Source: SIG701 sp045577175 | Lineage (GTDB): Bacteria > Bacillota > Clostridia > Oscillospirales > CAG-272 | Direction of reading: 5' to 3' | Assembly (NCBI GenBank): GCA_045577175.1 | Contig: JAZNHT010000051.1 | Coordinates: forward strand, 1-43,102 | DNA length: 43,102 nucleotides | Shown: in pieces, positions 1 to 7,256 of the stretch | How positions within the stretch are numbered: position 1 is the first letter of the stretch | How the letters are laid out: each line of letters begins with the position of its first letter | The notes under the pieces: generated by a model | What the model was told of the DNA's origin: nothing | Seen by the model: only the letters and a program-made list of their open reading frames with translations | Database searches by the model: none | Program-made: the position numbers and the translations under genes

Positions 1-63
1 AAGCTCTGTGCCGGGCGGTGCATTTGCCTGTTCCAAGGTGTTTGTTTTATTAACGTCTGACAT
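1..63 (-). CDS. 5' end of unknown protein, cut by window edge
   Basis: The complement of 61-63 is an ATG preceded by a good ribosome binding site (AAAGGAG, about nine bases upstream). The open frame runs off the left edge after 21 codons, starting MSDVNKTNTLEQANAPPGTE. The visible N-terminus is polar with no signal peptide, and no family can be recognised. The strong Shine-Dalgarno sequence is the main support for a real gene. It reads away from the repeat array to its right. Confidence 0.5.
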   Translation of the reverse strand, partial: MSDVNKTNTLEQANAPPGTEL

Positions 64-163
64 AGGAATTGTTCTCCTTTCTTTAAGATTTATATTTTCA
101 CGCAGCTAAGGGACAGGCGCTGCGAAAAAATCTGTGTACGAAAATATGGGGTTTAGGAGTCAT

Positions 164-201
164 TTTCGTCACGAGGTTTTAAGCCACCCTCGCTGACGAA
201 A
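164..201. other. Imperfect hairpin upstream of the edge gene
   Basis: TTTCGTCA (164-171) pairs with TGACGAAA (194-201), and GAGG (173-176) can pair with CCTC just inside. The related word CATTTTCGTCA or CATTTTCATCA recurs near 1210 and 1258, so this hairpin may belong to the local repeat family. No run of T follows that would make it a clear terminator. Confidence 0.4.
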
Positions 202-464
202 GGGATTCTCTGTACGAAAATTTTGCGCGGTCATTTCGAAATGACAGTCATATATCATATCGAAATGAACACAGAATCGTATTGCTCATTTCGAAAGGAT
301 AGTCATTTGTCATTTCGAAGTGATAGTACATATATCATTTCAAAAGGATTGAGGGCGCTGTCGCTCCTTTCGAAATGACAGTCATATATCATTTCAAAGG
401 GAGCATCATTTCAAAATAACTCATTTCGAAGGGATAATCATTTATCATTTTTAAAGGATTGTCC

Positions 465-552
465 GCAGGGCATAATTCACCCACTGTCAAAAGGGGTAGG
501 TTTACTCTCGTTTCTTGCTGATTCTATTTTGACGCGGGGAATTATGCCCTGC
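465..552. repeat. Perfect 14-bp inverted repeat (large hairpin 1)
   Basis: GCAGGGCATAATTC at 465-478 is the exact reverse complement of 539-552. The pairing continues imperfectly inward (CCACTGTCAAAA against TTTTGACGCGGGG), giving a stem of about 26 bp around a loop of about 35 bases. It lies between two blocks of the TCATTTCGAA array. Confidence 0.65.
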
Positions 553-577
553 TAATCACGGCTCTCCGACCTCGTCT

Positions 578-620
578 CCGAGCCGGGTCTATCTGACTTC
601 GTCCTATAGAAACGGCTCGG
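578..620. repeat. Inverted repeat (hairpin 2)
   Basis: CCGAGCCG at 578-585 is the reverse complement of CGGCTCGG at 613-620, with a loop of 27 bases. It follows hairpin 1 and precedes the next block of TCATTTCRAA repeats. Confidence 0.5.
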
Positions 621-688
621 CTCTCGAAAAGAGAGTCATAAATCATTTCAAAGTGACAGGCATTTATCATCTCAAAAGGATAGTTCTG

Positions 689-798
689 GCACCTGCTACC
701 GGAAGTCAGTGCTTGTCGTATTCGGCTTCCTGCAGCTTGTCATTCACTAAAGCGAATGACAACTTGCAGAGAGCCGAATAACGGTATCACGCAGGTGC
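689..798. repeat. Nested 110-bp inverted repeat (hairpin 3)
   Basis: The outer arms GCACCTGC (689-696) and GCAGGTGC (791-798) are exact complements. Inside them, 719-745 pairs with 754-780: TATTCGGCT with AGCCGAATA, then TGCA-CTTGTCATTC with GAATGACAA-TTGCA, around an eight-base loop. ACCG at 698 and CGGT at 782 add to the stem. The whole 110 bp can fold into one long interrupted stem. Confidence 0.65.
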
Positions 799-880
799 AA
801 ATCCTCATTTCGAATGGATGGTCATATTCATTTCGAAGAGAGAATTATTTGTCATATCAAAAAGAGAGTTTGGGGTGGCG

Positions 881-1289
881 ATATTCGGTTGTGAACAGAG
901 GTTAGTACTTGGCTTCATCAGAGATTTTGAAAGGATTATCATCTCCGACTTACCGTGCGTATCCTCTTGCATTCAAGAGTACAGTAATACGGTGGTCAAC
1001 CATATCTCTGTGACGCTACGCCGTGTGTTGGTATTTCAACCAATCCGGCCCTAAACGAAAGCCGTACGGCGGGGATTTTCATTCTGCAGTTTAGCGATTA
1101 AATCCCGGAAACAATTCGCTGCGCGAAATTCCCATAAAGGAGACGGTCGCGGGCCGTCTGAGCAATTTTATTTAACGACGGAACTCTCAAACATCGTGGG
1201 CACCTCATTCATTTTCATCACGAGCTTCGGCAGATACCCTTGCCGTCGGTGGTAGCTCATTTTCGTCAGGAAAATTCTCCGTCCACCGA
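881..1289. other. Non-coding accessory stretch
   Basis: No supportable gene is seen. It contains a 10-bp palindrome GCCGTACGGC (1061-1070), a small inverted repeat AGACGG/CCGTCT (1141-1159) and two copies of the CATTTTCRTCA word (near 1210 and 1258). The short open frames here show no coding character. Confidence 0.4.
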
Positions 1290-1805
1290 TTACGGAACTC
1301 TTTTTCTGTACCAAAATTCCTTTTTGGTATCATAGGTCCAATCAGCACTTGGAGAATGTCCCGTTGCATCAATTGAACTTTCCATAGAAATATCGCAACG
1401 AACGCATTTGCCCACTTTTGTTCCAATGCCTTCACAGGTTGCAGGCTTAGTTACAGTCCAAGAAGAACAGTAATGTCCGAGTGGGGGGGTGATTACGATT
1501 TGCTCCAAATCACACATCGAACAAGTTTCACGGCACTTACCCGAGCCTGTACAGGTCGATGCTGTTATCGTTGTTTTGTTACTCCAACTATGATAAGTAT
1601 GATAATATAATACGTTTGTCAGAGAAGTGTTATAATTACCGATGGTTATTGTATTCCATTGTGTGGAGGTACCGCAATATATCGCTCGAGTGAGGGTGTT
1701 ACCGCATTCGGCGAAAGCCCTGTTGCCAATCTTTGTTATGCTTGTTCCGTAGAAGATTACTTTTTTTACGTTATACACGTCGTTTGAAGAGTATGAAGAA
1801 AACAT
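1290..1805 (-). pseudogene. BspA-like leucine-rich surface protein, C-terminal fragment
   Basis: On the minus strand this frame encodes a BspA-type leucine-rich repeat (VIFYGTSITKIGNRAF, then the STQWNTITIG and SLTNVLYYHTYHSWS motifs). Three Cys-rich modules follow, of the form T-x-x-C-T-G-x-G-x-x-x-x-x-C-x-x-C ending in LGH or TGH, typical of the C-terminal ends of surface proteins in gut Clostridia. There is no signal peptide, and the repeat begins abruptly near 1800 where a truncated recombinase starts on the other strand. The end also looks degraded: after SADWTYD the usual module pattern is lost. The open frame continues rightward past 1805 only as a shadow of the recombinase. This is a broken remnant. 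Confidence 0.7.
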
Positions 1806-1811
1806 AAGGCA

Positions 1812-2789
1812 TTGACCTTTGCAGTAAACGAGGGATACATACAAACGAATCCGGCAGAGGCTCTGAATCTTTCGAGAGGGCAGAAGCCGGAGACGGAGAT
1901 ACTTACAAGAGATGAGCAGGCACGTCTTATGCATGGCAGTTATGCTCACCGATACGGTGTATTTATCCGCTTGACGCTTTTTACGGGCGTTCGATTGGGT
2001 GAACTTCTCGGACTTCGGTGGGAAGACATTGATTTCATCGCCGGACGTATGTATATCCGACGGACACTGAATCGGTTGAACAAAACAAAAAAGCCCACCG
2101 TTCCCGGTGAGGCTTCTACTGAGATTGTTATCCAAACGCCCAAATCGCAGAATTCCATAAGAAGCATTCCTTTGCTGCCCGCTGTACTGGAGGATCTGCG
2201 TATGTGGAGAAATGTTCAAGGGCAGGATAAGACAGCGGCAGGAGATTTGTATCAAGAAAGCGGTTATCTCGTCACAAACGAATTCGGCGGATATGTGGAG
2301 CCGCGTACATTCCGAGATTATTATCTTCAGATCCTTGCCGCATCCGGACTGCGTCACTTCAAGTTTCATGCGCTCCGCCACACATTTGCCTCCCGAGCCT
2401 TGGAGCAGGGAATGGATTCTAAAACACTATCCGCAATCATGGGGCACTATTCGGTCAGCTTCACGCTGGATACATATGCGCACGTTCTTGATGATCATAA
2501 ACAGGTTGGAATGGCGCTGATGGGAGATCTGTTTGAAATGCAGTTAACAGCCCCGGAGACAGTATCTTATCCAGTTCTCGTCACCACGTTTGATGATTAT
2601 TCTGTGGAGATTGTCAGTTTGAATTATCCGGATTTGCATTATGCTGGCGGTAATATGGCGGAAGGCTTACAACTGATAAAAGAAAGCTTGCATGAGAAAT
2701 CGCTGACGGAAGGGAATTGTGTGCCTGCACAGAGTGTGATTTCGCCGGTGTTGGAACAGAACCAAATGATACTGAATTTGAGTTTGTGA
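1812..2789 (+). CDS. Tyrosine recombinase, 5'-truncated, with HicB-like C-terminus
   Basis: The catalytic domain of a phage-type tyrosine recombinase is complete: Arg61 in GVRLGELLGL, Lys111, His186 and Arg189 in HALRH, His212 in MGH, and nucleophile Tyr222 in TYAHV. Family members carry about 100 more N-terminal residues (SAM-like arm-binding and core-binding domains). Here the similarity starts at the end of the core-binding domain (LTFAVNEGYIQTNPAEA) and an in-frame stop lies at 1794. The TTG at 1812 is only the first possible start, with no good ribosome binding site. Residues about 251-312 do not belong to the recombinase fold. They resemble a HicB-like antitoxin domain (YPVLVTTFDD, then YPDLHYAGGNMAEGL, then a VPAQS segment). 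The gene points at the tRNA-fMet attachment site 350 bp away. It is probably non-functional because of the missing N-terminus. Confidence 0.8.
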   Translation: MTFAVNEGYIQTNPAEALNLSRGQKPETEILTRDEQARLMHGSYAHRYGVFIRLTLFTGVRLGELLGLRWEDIDFIAGRMYIRRTLNRLNKTKKPTVPGEASTEIVIQTPKSQNSIRSIPLLPAVLEDLRMWRNVQGQDKTAAGDLYQESGYLVTNEFGGYVEPRTFRDYYLQILAASGLRHFKFHALRHTFASRALEQGMDSKTLSAIMGHYSVSFTLDTYAHVLDDHKQVGMALMGDLFEMQLTAPETVSYPVLVTTFDDYSVEIVSLNYPDLHYAGGNMAEGLQLIKESLHEKSLTEGNCVPAQSVISPVLEQNQMILNLSL

Positions 2790-2870
2790 AACTCTTAGGG
2801 GTAACGATGGGGTAGAATGTCAAAAACTCCACGGGGTTTTTGTGCATGTTTTCACAAAAAGCAAAGAAAA

Positions 2871-2898
2871 ACACCCGAAATCCTACGATTTCGGGTGT
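2871..2898 (-). terminator. Terminator beside the left attachment copy
   Basis: A perfect 12-bp stem, ACACCCGAAATC (2871-2882) with 2887-2898, has a four-base loop. Read on the minus strand it is followed by TTTTTCTTTG. It sits directly behind the partial tRNA 3' end at 2902-2926, as the terminator at 3103-3128 sits behind the intact tRNA. Confidence 0.7.
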
Positions 2899-2901
2899 AA
2901 A

Positions 2902-2926
2902 TTTGGTTGCGGGAGTGGGACTTGAA
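2902..2926 (-). repeat. Duplicated 3' end of tRNA-fMet (att-like copy)
   Basis: These 25 bases are identical to 3135-3159, which cover the CCA end, the 3' acceptor strand and the T-loop of tRNA-fMet. Identity stops sharply at the T-loop. Short duplications of a tRNA 3' end next to a tyrosine recombinase gene are the standard signature of an integrative element. Confidence 0.75.
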
Positions 2927-3006
2927 AGGCCCTTCCGAAAATATAGTCGCCTGACTCGCCTCGGTACACTCGGCTCGCCATGTTTCTTATTTTCGTGAAT
3001 CACTTC

Positions 3007-3034
3007 AAAAAAACGCCGCACCGCGGCGTTTTTT
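3007..3034. terminator. Bidirectional terminator between the att copies
   Basis: AACGCCGC (3012-3019) pairs with GCGGCGTT (3023-3030) around a three-base loop, flanked by A-rich and T-rich runs on the two sides. It lies within the 208-bp segment between the two copies of the tRNA end. The rest of that segment has no gene. Confidence 0.65.
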
Positions 3035-3102
3035 CTCGTTCCCCCACTCCCTCCTCCGTCGGTCGTGGAAGGGAAGACCAAGCTCACAGTCGAAACAAAA
3101 GA

Positions 3103-3128
3103 AAACAGCCACCTTACGGTGACTGTTT
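3103..3128 (-). terminator. Terminator of the tRNA-Leu/tRNA-fMet unit
   Basis: An 11-bp stem with one mismatch (3103-3113 with 3118-3128) has a TTAC loop. On the minus strand it is followed by TTTTCTTTTGTTT. It lies just downstream of the encoded CCA of tRNA-fMet. Confidence 0.7.
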
Positions 3129-3136
3129 CTTTTGTT

Positions 3137-3213
<77 letters not shown>

Positions 3214-3235
3214 ATATTCGATTCAATCAAGAGAT

Positions 3236-3324
3236 TGGTGCCGGAAACCGGGCTCGAACCGGTACGCGATTTTCATCACACAGGATTTTAAGTCCCGGGC
3301 GTCTGCCAATTCCGCCATTCCGGC
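3236..3324 (-). tRNA. tRNA-Leu (TAA)
   Basis: The minus strand gives an 89-base class II tRNA with acceptor GCCGGAA paired with TTCCGGC, anticodon loop CTTAAAA (anticodon TAA), a long variable arm, T-loop TTCGAGC and an encoded CCA. It is the first gene of a two-tRNA unit. Confidence 0.92.
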
Positions 3325-3360
3325 ATTGCGCCCGCCGTCCGTTCTCTTGAGTGCCTATAT

Positions 3361-3389
3361 ATTATAGCACATGACAGCGCGCATGTCAA
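3361..3389 (-). promoter_or_regulatory. Promoter of the tRNA unit
   Basis: On the minus strand TTGACA (3384-3389) and TATAAT (3361-3366) are separated by 17 bp, a full consensus, about 35 bp upstream of tRNA-Leu. Confidence 0.85.
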
Positions 3390-3440
3390 GCCCTTTTTCA
3401 GAATATTTTCTGTCAGCTTTACGAAAGACAGAAAATCACC

Positions 3441-3469
3441 TTTACAAATCGGACAAATTGTGTTATGAT
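3441..3469 (+). promoter_or_regulatory. Promoter of the GDPD-like/miaA unit
   Basis: TTTACA (3441-3446), a 17-bp spacer and TATGAT (3464-3469), with a TG one base before the -10 box (extended -10). It drives the gene starting at 3527. Confidence 0.75.
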
Positions 3470-3526
3470 ATTATAGATACGGCAATTTTACAGCCGCAAT
3501 CGACAAAACAGAAAGGAGTACCCGGC

Positions 3527-4195
3527 ATGAAATTGATTCCGTATTTTGATTACGATATCAGCGGGCGCGAGAACGCCATGCCCGCCTTGCACGAGCTCGC
3601 TTCCGTCAGTACGGACGCGATTGTCTGCCGCGTGCGCCAGTCCAAGGACGGTATTCCTTTCATTTGTCGGGAATCAACGCTTGCTCGACTCTGCCTGTGC
3701 GAGGAGAAGGTTTCCGATCTTCGCTTTTCGGAAATCGATGCACTTTTGCGCCTTTGCGATATGCGTGTAATTACGCTGGATGCGCTGTTTTCATCCTATC
3801 AACAGGAGACGCCGCTCGTCCTTCATTTTCGGGGATTTCGTCCCAATGCGAATATCGTCAGCCGTATCGTGCGTGATCCGCGCTTCTTTTTTGCGACGGA
3901 CAGTGCTGAGCAGCTCGGCGTGATTTCCATGGCCTATCCGCAGAACCGAACGGTCGGCTTTGCGTCGCACTTACGCGCCGCCGAGGTCATGATGCGCGCG
4001 GGGGCGTCTGTTTTGTGTCTCTACGGACGAGAGCCTGCTGCATATACAGAGGAGCAACTTGCTCCGTTTAAGCCACGGTGTGAGCTTTGGACGGAGATTC
4101 CGAGCTTCGCCGAGACGGGACTGGATACGATGAAGGCGGATGCCGAAGCACTGGGCTTTTCCGGCATCGTCCTTTCGCTAAATATGATCCGATGA
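3527..4195 (+). CDS. Degenerate GDPD-like (TIM-barrel) protein
   Basis: The start is the ATG at 3527, preceded by AAAGGAG; the frame stays open upstream but overlaps the promoter. The 222-residue cytosolic product follows the outline of a glycerophosphodiester phosphodiesterase: a strand with D-A-I-V followed by RQSKDGIPFICRESTLARL, where the family has D-V-x-x-T-K-D-G-x-x-V-x-x-H-D, then KVSDLRFSEIDALL and a later ITLDALFSSY (family PTLEEV). The HRG, E-x-D and H-D residues of active enzymes are not seen, so catalysis is unlikely. miaA follows nine bases later and is probably cotranscribed. The role is unknown; it may bind a phosphorylated ligand. Confidence 0.6.
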   Translation: MKLIPYFDYDISGRENAMPALHELASVSTDAIVCRVRQSKDGIPFICRESTLARLCLCEEKVSDLRFSEIDALLRLCDMRVITLDALFSSYQQETPLVLHFRGFRPNANIVSRIVRDPRFFFATDSAEQLGVISMAYPQNRTVGFASHLRAAEVMMRAGASVLCLYGREPAAYTEEQLAPFKPRCELWTEIPSFAETGLDTMKADAEALGFSGIVLSLNMIR

Positions 4196-4204
4196 GGAGG
4201 GCGC

Positions 4205-5164
4205 ATGGCTGAAAAATTGATTGCGGTCTGCGGACCGACCGCATCGGGGAAAACATCATTTGCCATTCGGCTTGCCCGGATGCTTGGCGGAGAAGTAATC
4301 TCCATGGATTCCATGCAGATTTACCGCCGTATGCAGATCGGTACCGCCGCGCCGACGGCGGAGGAGATGGAAGGCGTTGTGCATCACATGATCGGCATTG
4401 TCGAGCCGAGCGAGCCGTTTTCGTGTGCCGATTACACGGAGCGCGCGGAGGCGTGCATACGCGATATTACCGCACGCGGAAAGTTGCCGATTCTTTGCGG
4501 AGGGACGGGTCTGTACCTCGATTCGCTTCTGCGCGTGAGCGCGTTTTCGGAGGCGGAGGGAAGTGCGGAGATTCGTGCGTCGCTTCAGGCGTTTGCCGAG
4601 GCGGAAGGGGCAGAGGCTTTGCACAACCGCTTGTCCGCGGTCGATCCCGAAGCGGCGGAGGCGATTCATCCGAACAACGTGCGTCGGGTGATCCGTGCGC
4701 TGGAGATTTACGAATCCACCGGTGTGACGAAAACGGAGTGGGACCGCCGATCTTTGGCGATTGCACCGAAATACGATGCCAAAATCGCCGTGCTTGATTT
4801 TCACGATCGTGATACGCTGTACGGGCGGATCGACCGCCGTGTTGATCTGATGCTTCGGGACGGGCTTGAGGCGGAGGTGCGTGCTCTGTATGCGGACGGA
4901 CTTTTAGACAGCCGATATATCGCCGCACAGGCGATCGGGTATAAAGAATTTCTCCCGTATCTGACGGGGGCGTGCACGCTTGCGGATGCCGCCGATCAGG
5001 TGCGCCTTTCGTCAAGACGGTATGCCAAGCGGCAGCTGACGTGGTTCAGACGGTACACGGATGCTTTGTGGCTCTATCCCGACGCAGACGGGCTGCCTTT
5101 GAAAAGCGCAGAAGCGCTTGCCGAAGAAGCGATTCAAGCATGGAAAAAGGACGGATTCCTTTGA
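4205..5164 (+). CDS. miaA: tRNA dimethylallyltransferase MiaA
   Basis: MiaA transfers a dimethylallyl group to N6 of A37 in tRNAs that read codons starting with U. The 319-residue protein has the usual length. It carries the P-loop GPTASGKT (residues 10-17), the DSMQIYRRMQIGTAAPT segment that binds the prenyl donor and metal, HHMIGIVEP, the GGTGLYLDSLL motif and a C-terminal RRYAKRQLTWFR segment. The ribosome binding site GAGGAGG lies just upstream. The gene ends inside a strong hairpin shared with fucI on the other strand. The mutL/hfq neighbours common elsewhere are absent. Confidence 0.96.
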   Translation: MAEKLIAVCGPTASGKTSFAIRLARMLGGEVISMDSMQIYRRMQIGTAAPTAEEMEGVVHHMIGIVEPSEPFSCADYTERAEACIRDITARGKLPILCGGTGLYLDSLLRVSAFSEAEGSAEIRASLQAFAEAEGAEALHNRLSAVDPEAAEAIHPNNVRRVIRALEIYESTGVTKTEWDRRSLAIAPKYDAKIAVLDFHDRDTLYGRIDRRVDLMLRDGLEAEVRALYADGLLDSRYIAAQAIGYKEFLPYLTGACTLADAADQVRLSSRRYAKRQLTWFRRYTDALWLYPDADGLPLKSAEALAEEAIQAWKKDGFL

Positions 5165-5177
5165 GGAATCCGTCCTT
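5147..5177. terminator. Convergent terminator of miaA and fucI
   Basis: A perfect 13-bp stem, AAGGACGGATTCC (5147-5159) with 5165-5177, overlaps the miaA stop codon. The minus-strand side ends in TTTTT, so it serves fucI best; the plus side has a weaker T stretch. Confidence 0.75.
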
Positions 5178-5188
5178 CATTTGTTGGA

Positions 5189-7018
5189 TTACTTGTACAG
5201 CGGACCGTAGGTGGCACAGGCACGGTAGTCCTGTCCCTCTTTGTCCATACCGAATGCATTCCAGCAAGCCGGACGGTAAATATCGTCCTCGGGAACGTTG
5301 TGCATGCAAACGGGGATGCGGAGCATGGAGCACATGGTGATGAGATCGGCACCGATGTGACCGTAGGAGATCGCACCGTGGTTGGCACCCCAGTTCATCA
5401 TGACCTCGTATGCGCTCTTGAACGGGCTGCCGTCCTTGCCGTCACAGCGAGGAGCAAACCAGGTGCACGGCCAGGTCGGGTTCGTTCTCTCCATCAGCGT
5501 GTCTGAAACCTCATCGGGGAGATTGACCGTCCAGCCCTCTGCGATCTGCAGAACCGGACCGAGTCCCTTCACGAGATTCATACGGATCATCGTGCAGGGC
5601 ATCTCTGCCTTCGTGGTGTAATGGCTGGAGAATCCGCCGCCGCGGAAGTTGTCGAAGCCTGCCTCGCACCATACGGTGGCGTCGGTCATCTTCTTAATAT
5701 CCTCGTCGGTGACTTCCCACCACTTCTTCATCGTAGCGTTGCCGTTCTCGTCGGTGCAGACACCGGATGCATCGAGACAAGCCGCGCCGGAGTTCAAGAG
5801 GTGGATGATACCGTTGGATTCAGCCGCCTTGCCCTCAAGTTTGTAGCCCGTAACGCGCTCGGTAGCCTCGCCGGACCAGTATGTACGGACATCGGCGAAA
5901 ATCTGTGCGCGGTGGGTGAGCAGACGCATCATCAGCATACCCATGCCGTTGAGAATGTCGTTCTCGGTGGCGAGCGTGTACGGCTCGCGTGCGCCTTCAT
6001 AGTCGAACGTGGAGGAGAGGAGTGCTTCGGGATAGTCACAGTTCGGCCAGTGATCCGTCCACTGTCTCTGTCCCTGGAAGCCGCCTGCGATCGCATTGTG
6101 ACCGACCTTTTCTTCCACGAACTGATCGGGGAGCTTGTCGTTGCCTGCCATCAGATCCTTGATGATGCAGTACATCTTGACGGTGAACTCCCACTGCTTT
6201 TCCTTTTCTTCATCGGTAAATTTGATCTTGTGATCCTTACCCATGAAGGGAACCGTTTCGGGGTTATCGTCGCGTCCTTCCTTGCAGTGCTCTTTCGTCC
6301 ATGCAAGTGCCTTCTGATACTCTTCTTCGTTGTAGATGCCCTCTTCCATGCGGCGGAGGATCTCGACCTCGTCCACGGATTCAACACGCATACCGAAGTA
6401 GGACTCCAGCATATCCTGATCCATGATGGAGCCGGCGATACCCATGCACTGAGAGCCGATCTGGAGGTAGGACTTGCCGCGCATCGTAGCGACTGCGACA
6501 GCCGCACGTCCGAAGCGGAGCAGCTTTTCCTTTACGTCCTCGGGAATCTCGGTAATCTGATCACGATCCTGTACCTCATGACCGTAGATGCCGAATGCGG
6601 GCAGACCCTTTTGTGCGTGACCTGCAAGAACGGCGGCGAGATACACCGCACCGGGACGCTCGGTGCCGTTGAAGCCCCATACGCCCTTGATGGTGTGGGG
6701 ATCCATATCCATCGTCTCAGAGCCGTAGCACCAGCAGGGAGTGACGGAGAGGGTAATGGAAACGCCTTCCTTTTTGAATTTATCTGCGCAGGCAGCAGCC
6801 TCGGGAACGCGTCCGATGGTGGTGTCAGCCATAACAACCTTTACAGGCTCGCCGTTGGAGTAGAAAAGATTCTCCTCAAACAGCTTTTTTGCAGCTTCAG
6901 CCATAGCCCAAACCAGGGGATCCAAGGATTCGCGCAGCATCATCGGACCGCGGCGGCCGTCGACGATGGGGCGAATACCGATGACCGGATAGTCACCTAC
7001 ATATCTGTTTTTTGCCAT
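5189..7018 (-). CDS. fucI: L-fucose isomerase
   Basis: FucI converts L-fucose to L-fuculose, the first step of fucose breakdown, in the cytosol with Mn2+. The 609-residue protein is close to the family length of about 590. It has the N-terminal GIRPIVDGRRGP motif, the C-W-C-Y-G-S-E-T-M-D segment, VWGFNGTERPGAVYLAA, GGFQGQRQWTDHWPN, the ATENDILNG segment around the metal site, and a C-terminal WGANHGAISYGHIGADL with the conserved His. The start has GGAGGA upstream. The gene is monocistronic, with its own consensus promoter and terminator. No fucK, fucA, fucose transporter or fucosidase is in the window, so the rest of the pathway must lie elsewhere. Confidence 0.95.
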   Translation of the reverse strand: MAKNRYVGDYPVIGIRPIVDGRRGPMMLRESLDPLVWAMAEAAKKLFEENLFYSNGEPVKVVMADTTIGRVPEAAACADKFKKEGVSITLSVTPCWCYGSETMDMDPHTIKGVWGFNGTERPGAVYLAAVLAGHAQKGLPAFGIYGHEVQDRDQITEIPEDVKEKLLRFGRAAVAVATMRGKSYLQIGSQCMGIAGSIMDQDMLESYFGMRVESVDEVEILRRMEEGIYNEEEYQKALAWTKEHCKEGRDDNPETVPFMGKDHKIKFTDEEKEKQWEFTVKMYCIIKDLMAGNDKLPDQFVEEKVGHNAIAGGFQGQRQWTDHWPNCDYPEALLSSTFDYEGAREPYTLATENDILNGMGMLMMRLLTHRAQIFADVRTYWSGEATERVTGYKLEGKAAESNGIIHLLNSGAACLDASGVCTDENGNATMKKWWEVTDEDIKKMTDATVWCEAGFDNFRGGGFSSHYTTKAEMPCTMIRMNLVKGLGPVLQIAEGWTVNLPDEVSDTLMERTNPTWPCTWFAPRCDGKDGSPFKSAYEVMMNWGANHGAISYGHIGADLITMCSMLRIPVCMHNVPEDDIYRPACWNAFGMDKEGQDYRACATYGPLYK

Positions 7019-7097
7019 AAGATTTCCTCCGTATTATAGAAGCAAGAGCTTCAAAATTAACAGAATTACGCTGAACAAGCATAAAATTGCTGTATAC

Positions 7098-7126
7098 ATT
7101 ATAACATAGACCTGCGCCGATTGCAA
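7098..7126 (-). promoter_or_regulatory. fucI promoter
   Basis: On the minus strand TTGCAA (7121-7126), a 17-bp spacer and TATAAT (7098-7103) lie about 80 bp upstream of the fucI start. Confidence 0.8.
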
Positions 7127-7214
7127 CTGTTTTTTCATGTTTTTTACAAAAGGATGTCCTAAGCTCATCTTCACAAAATGTTTGCAAAATCGTGATAGTT
7201 TGGTCTTTTCCGTA

Positions 7215-7223
7215 TGGTACAAT
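7215..7223 (+). promoter_or_regulatory. Likely extended -10 of the thioesterase gene
   Basis: TGG-TACAAT is an extended -10 element 33 bp before the ATG at 7257. No good -35 box is seen at the right distance. Confidence 0.45.
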
Positions 7224-7256
7224 TACCAAGTTAATAATTGTCTGGAGTGAAACAGT

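Larger units (their letters stand above)
230..880. repeat. Array of short degenerate TCATTTCGAA-type repeats
   Basis: Roughly fifteen copies of a word like TCATTTCGAA or TCATTTCAAA occur here, most followed by AGGAT or ATGACAGTCAT, at about 20-bp spacing in three blocks (230-460, 620-690, 805-880). The consensus is partly self-complementary: 230-245 is a perfect 16-bp palindrome, GTCATTTCGAAATGAC. The units diverge and lack unique spacers, so this is not a CRISPR array. Large inverted repeats separate the blocks. No convincing protein is encoded. The function is unknown; it could be an iteron-like binding array or a palindromic intergenic repeat family. Confidence 0.7.

Noticed and set aside
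230..880. Possible CRISPR array
   Set aside because: The units are short and degenerate and have no unique spacers of constant length. No cas gene is nearby.
818..1054. Short plus-strand open frame in the repeat region
   Set aside because: It begins inside the repeats (repeated ISKRE words come from the repeat itself), has no ribosome binding site and matches nothing.
1050..1075. Group II intron domain V suggested by GCCGTACGGC
   Set aside because: The surrounding bases do not form the 34-base domain V hairpin, and no reverse transcriptase is present.
1806..2381. Rightward extension of the BspA-like frame
   Set aside because: From 1806 on, this frame is the antisense of the recombinase catalytic domain and shows no leucine-rich repeat pattern.
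5621..7039. Plus-strand open frame of about 470 codons opposite fucI
   Set aside because: It is a shadow of a full-length, strongly conserved isomerase.
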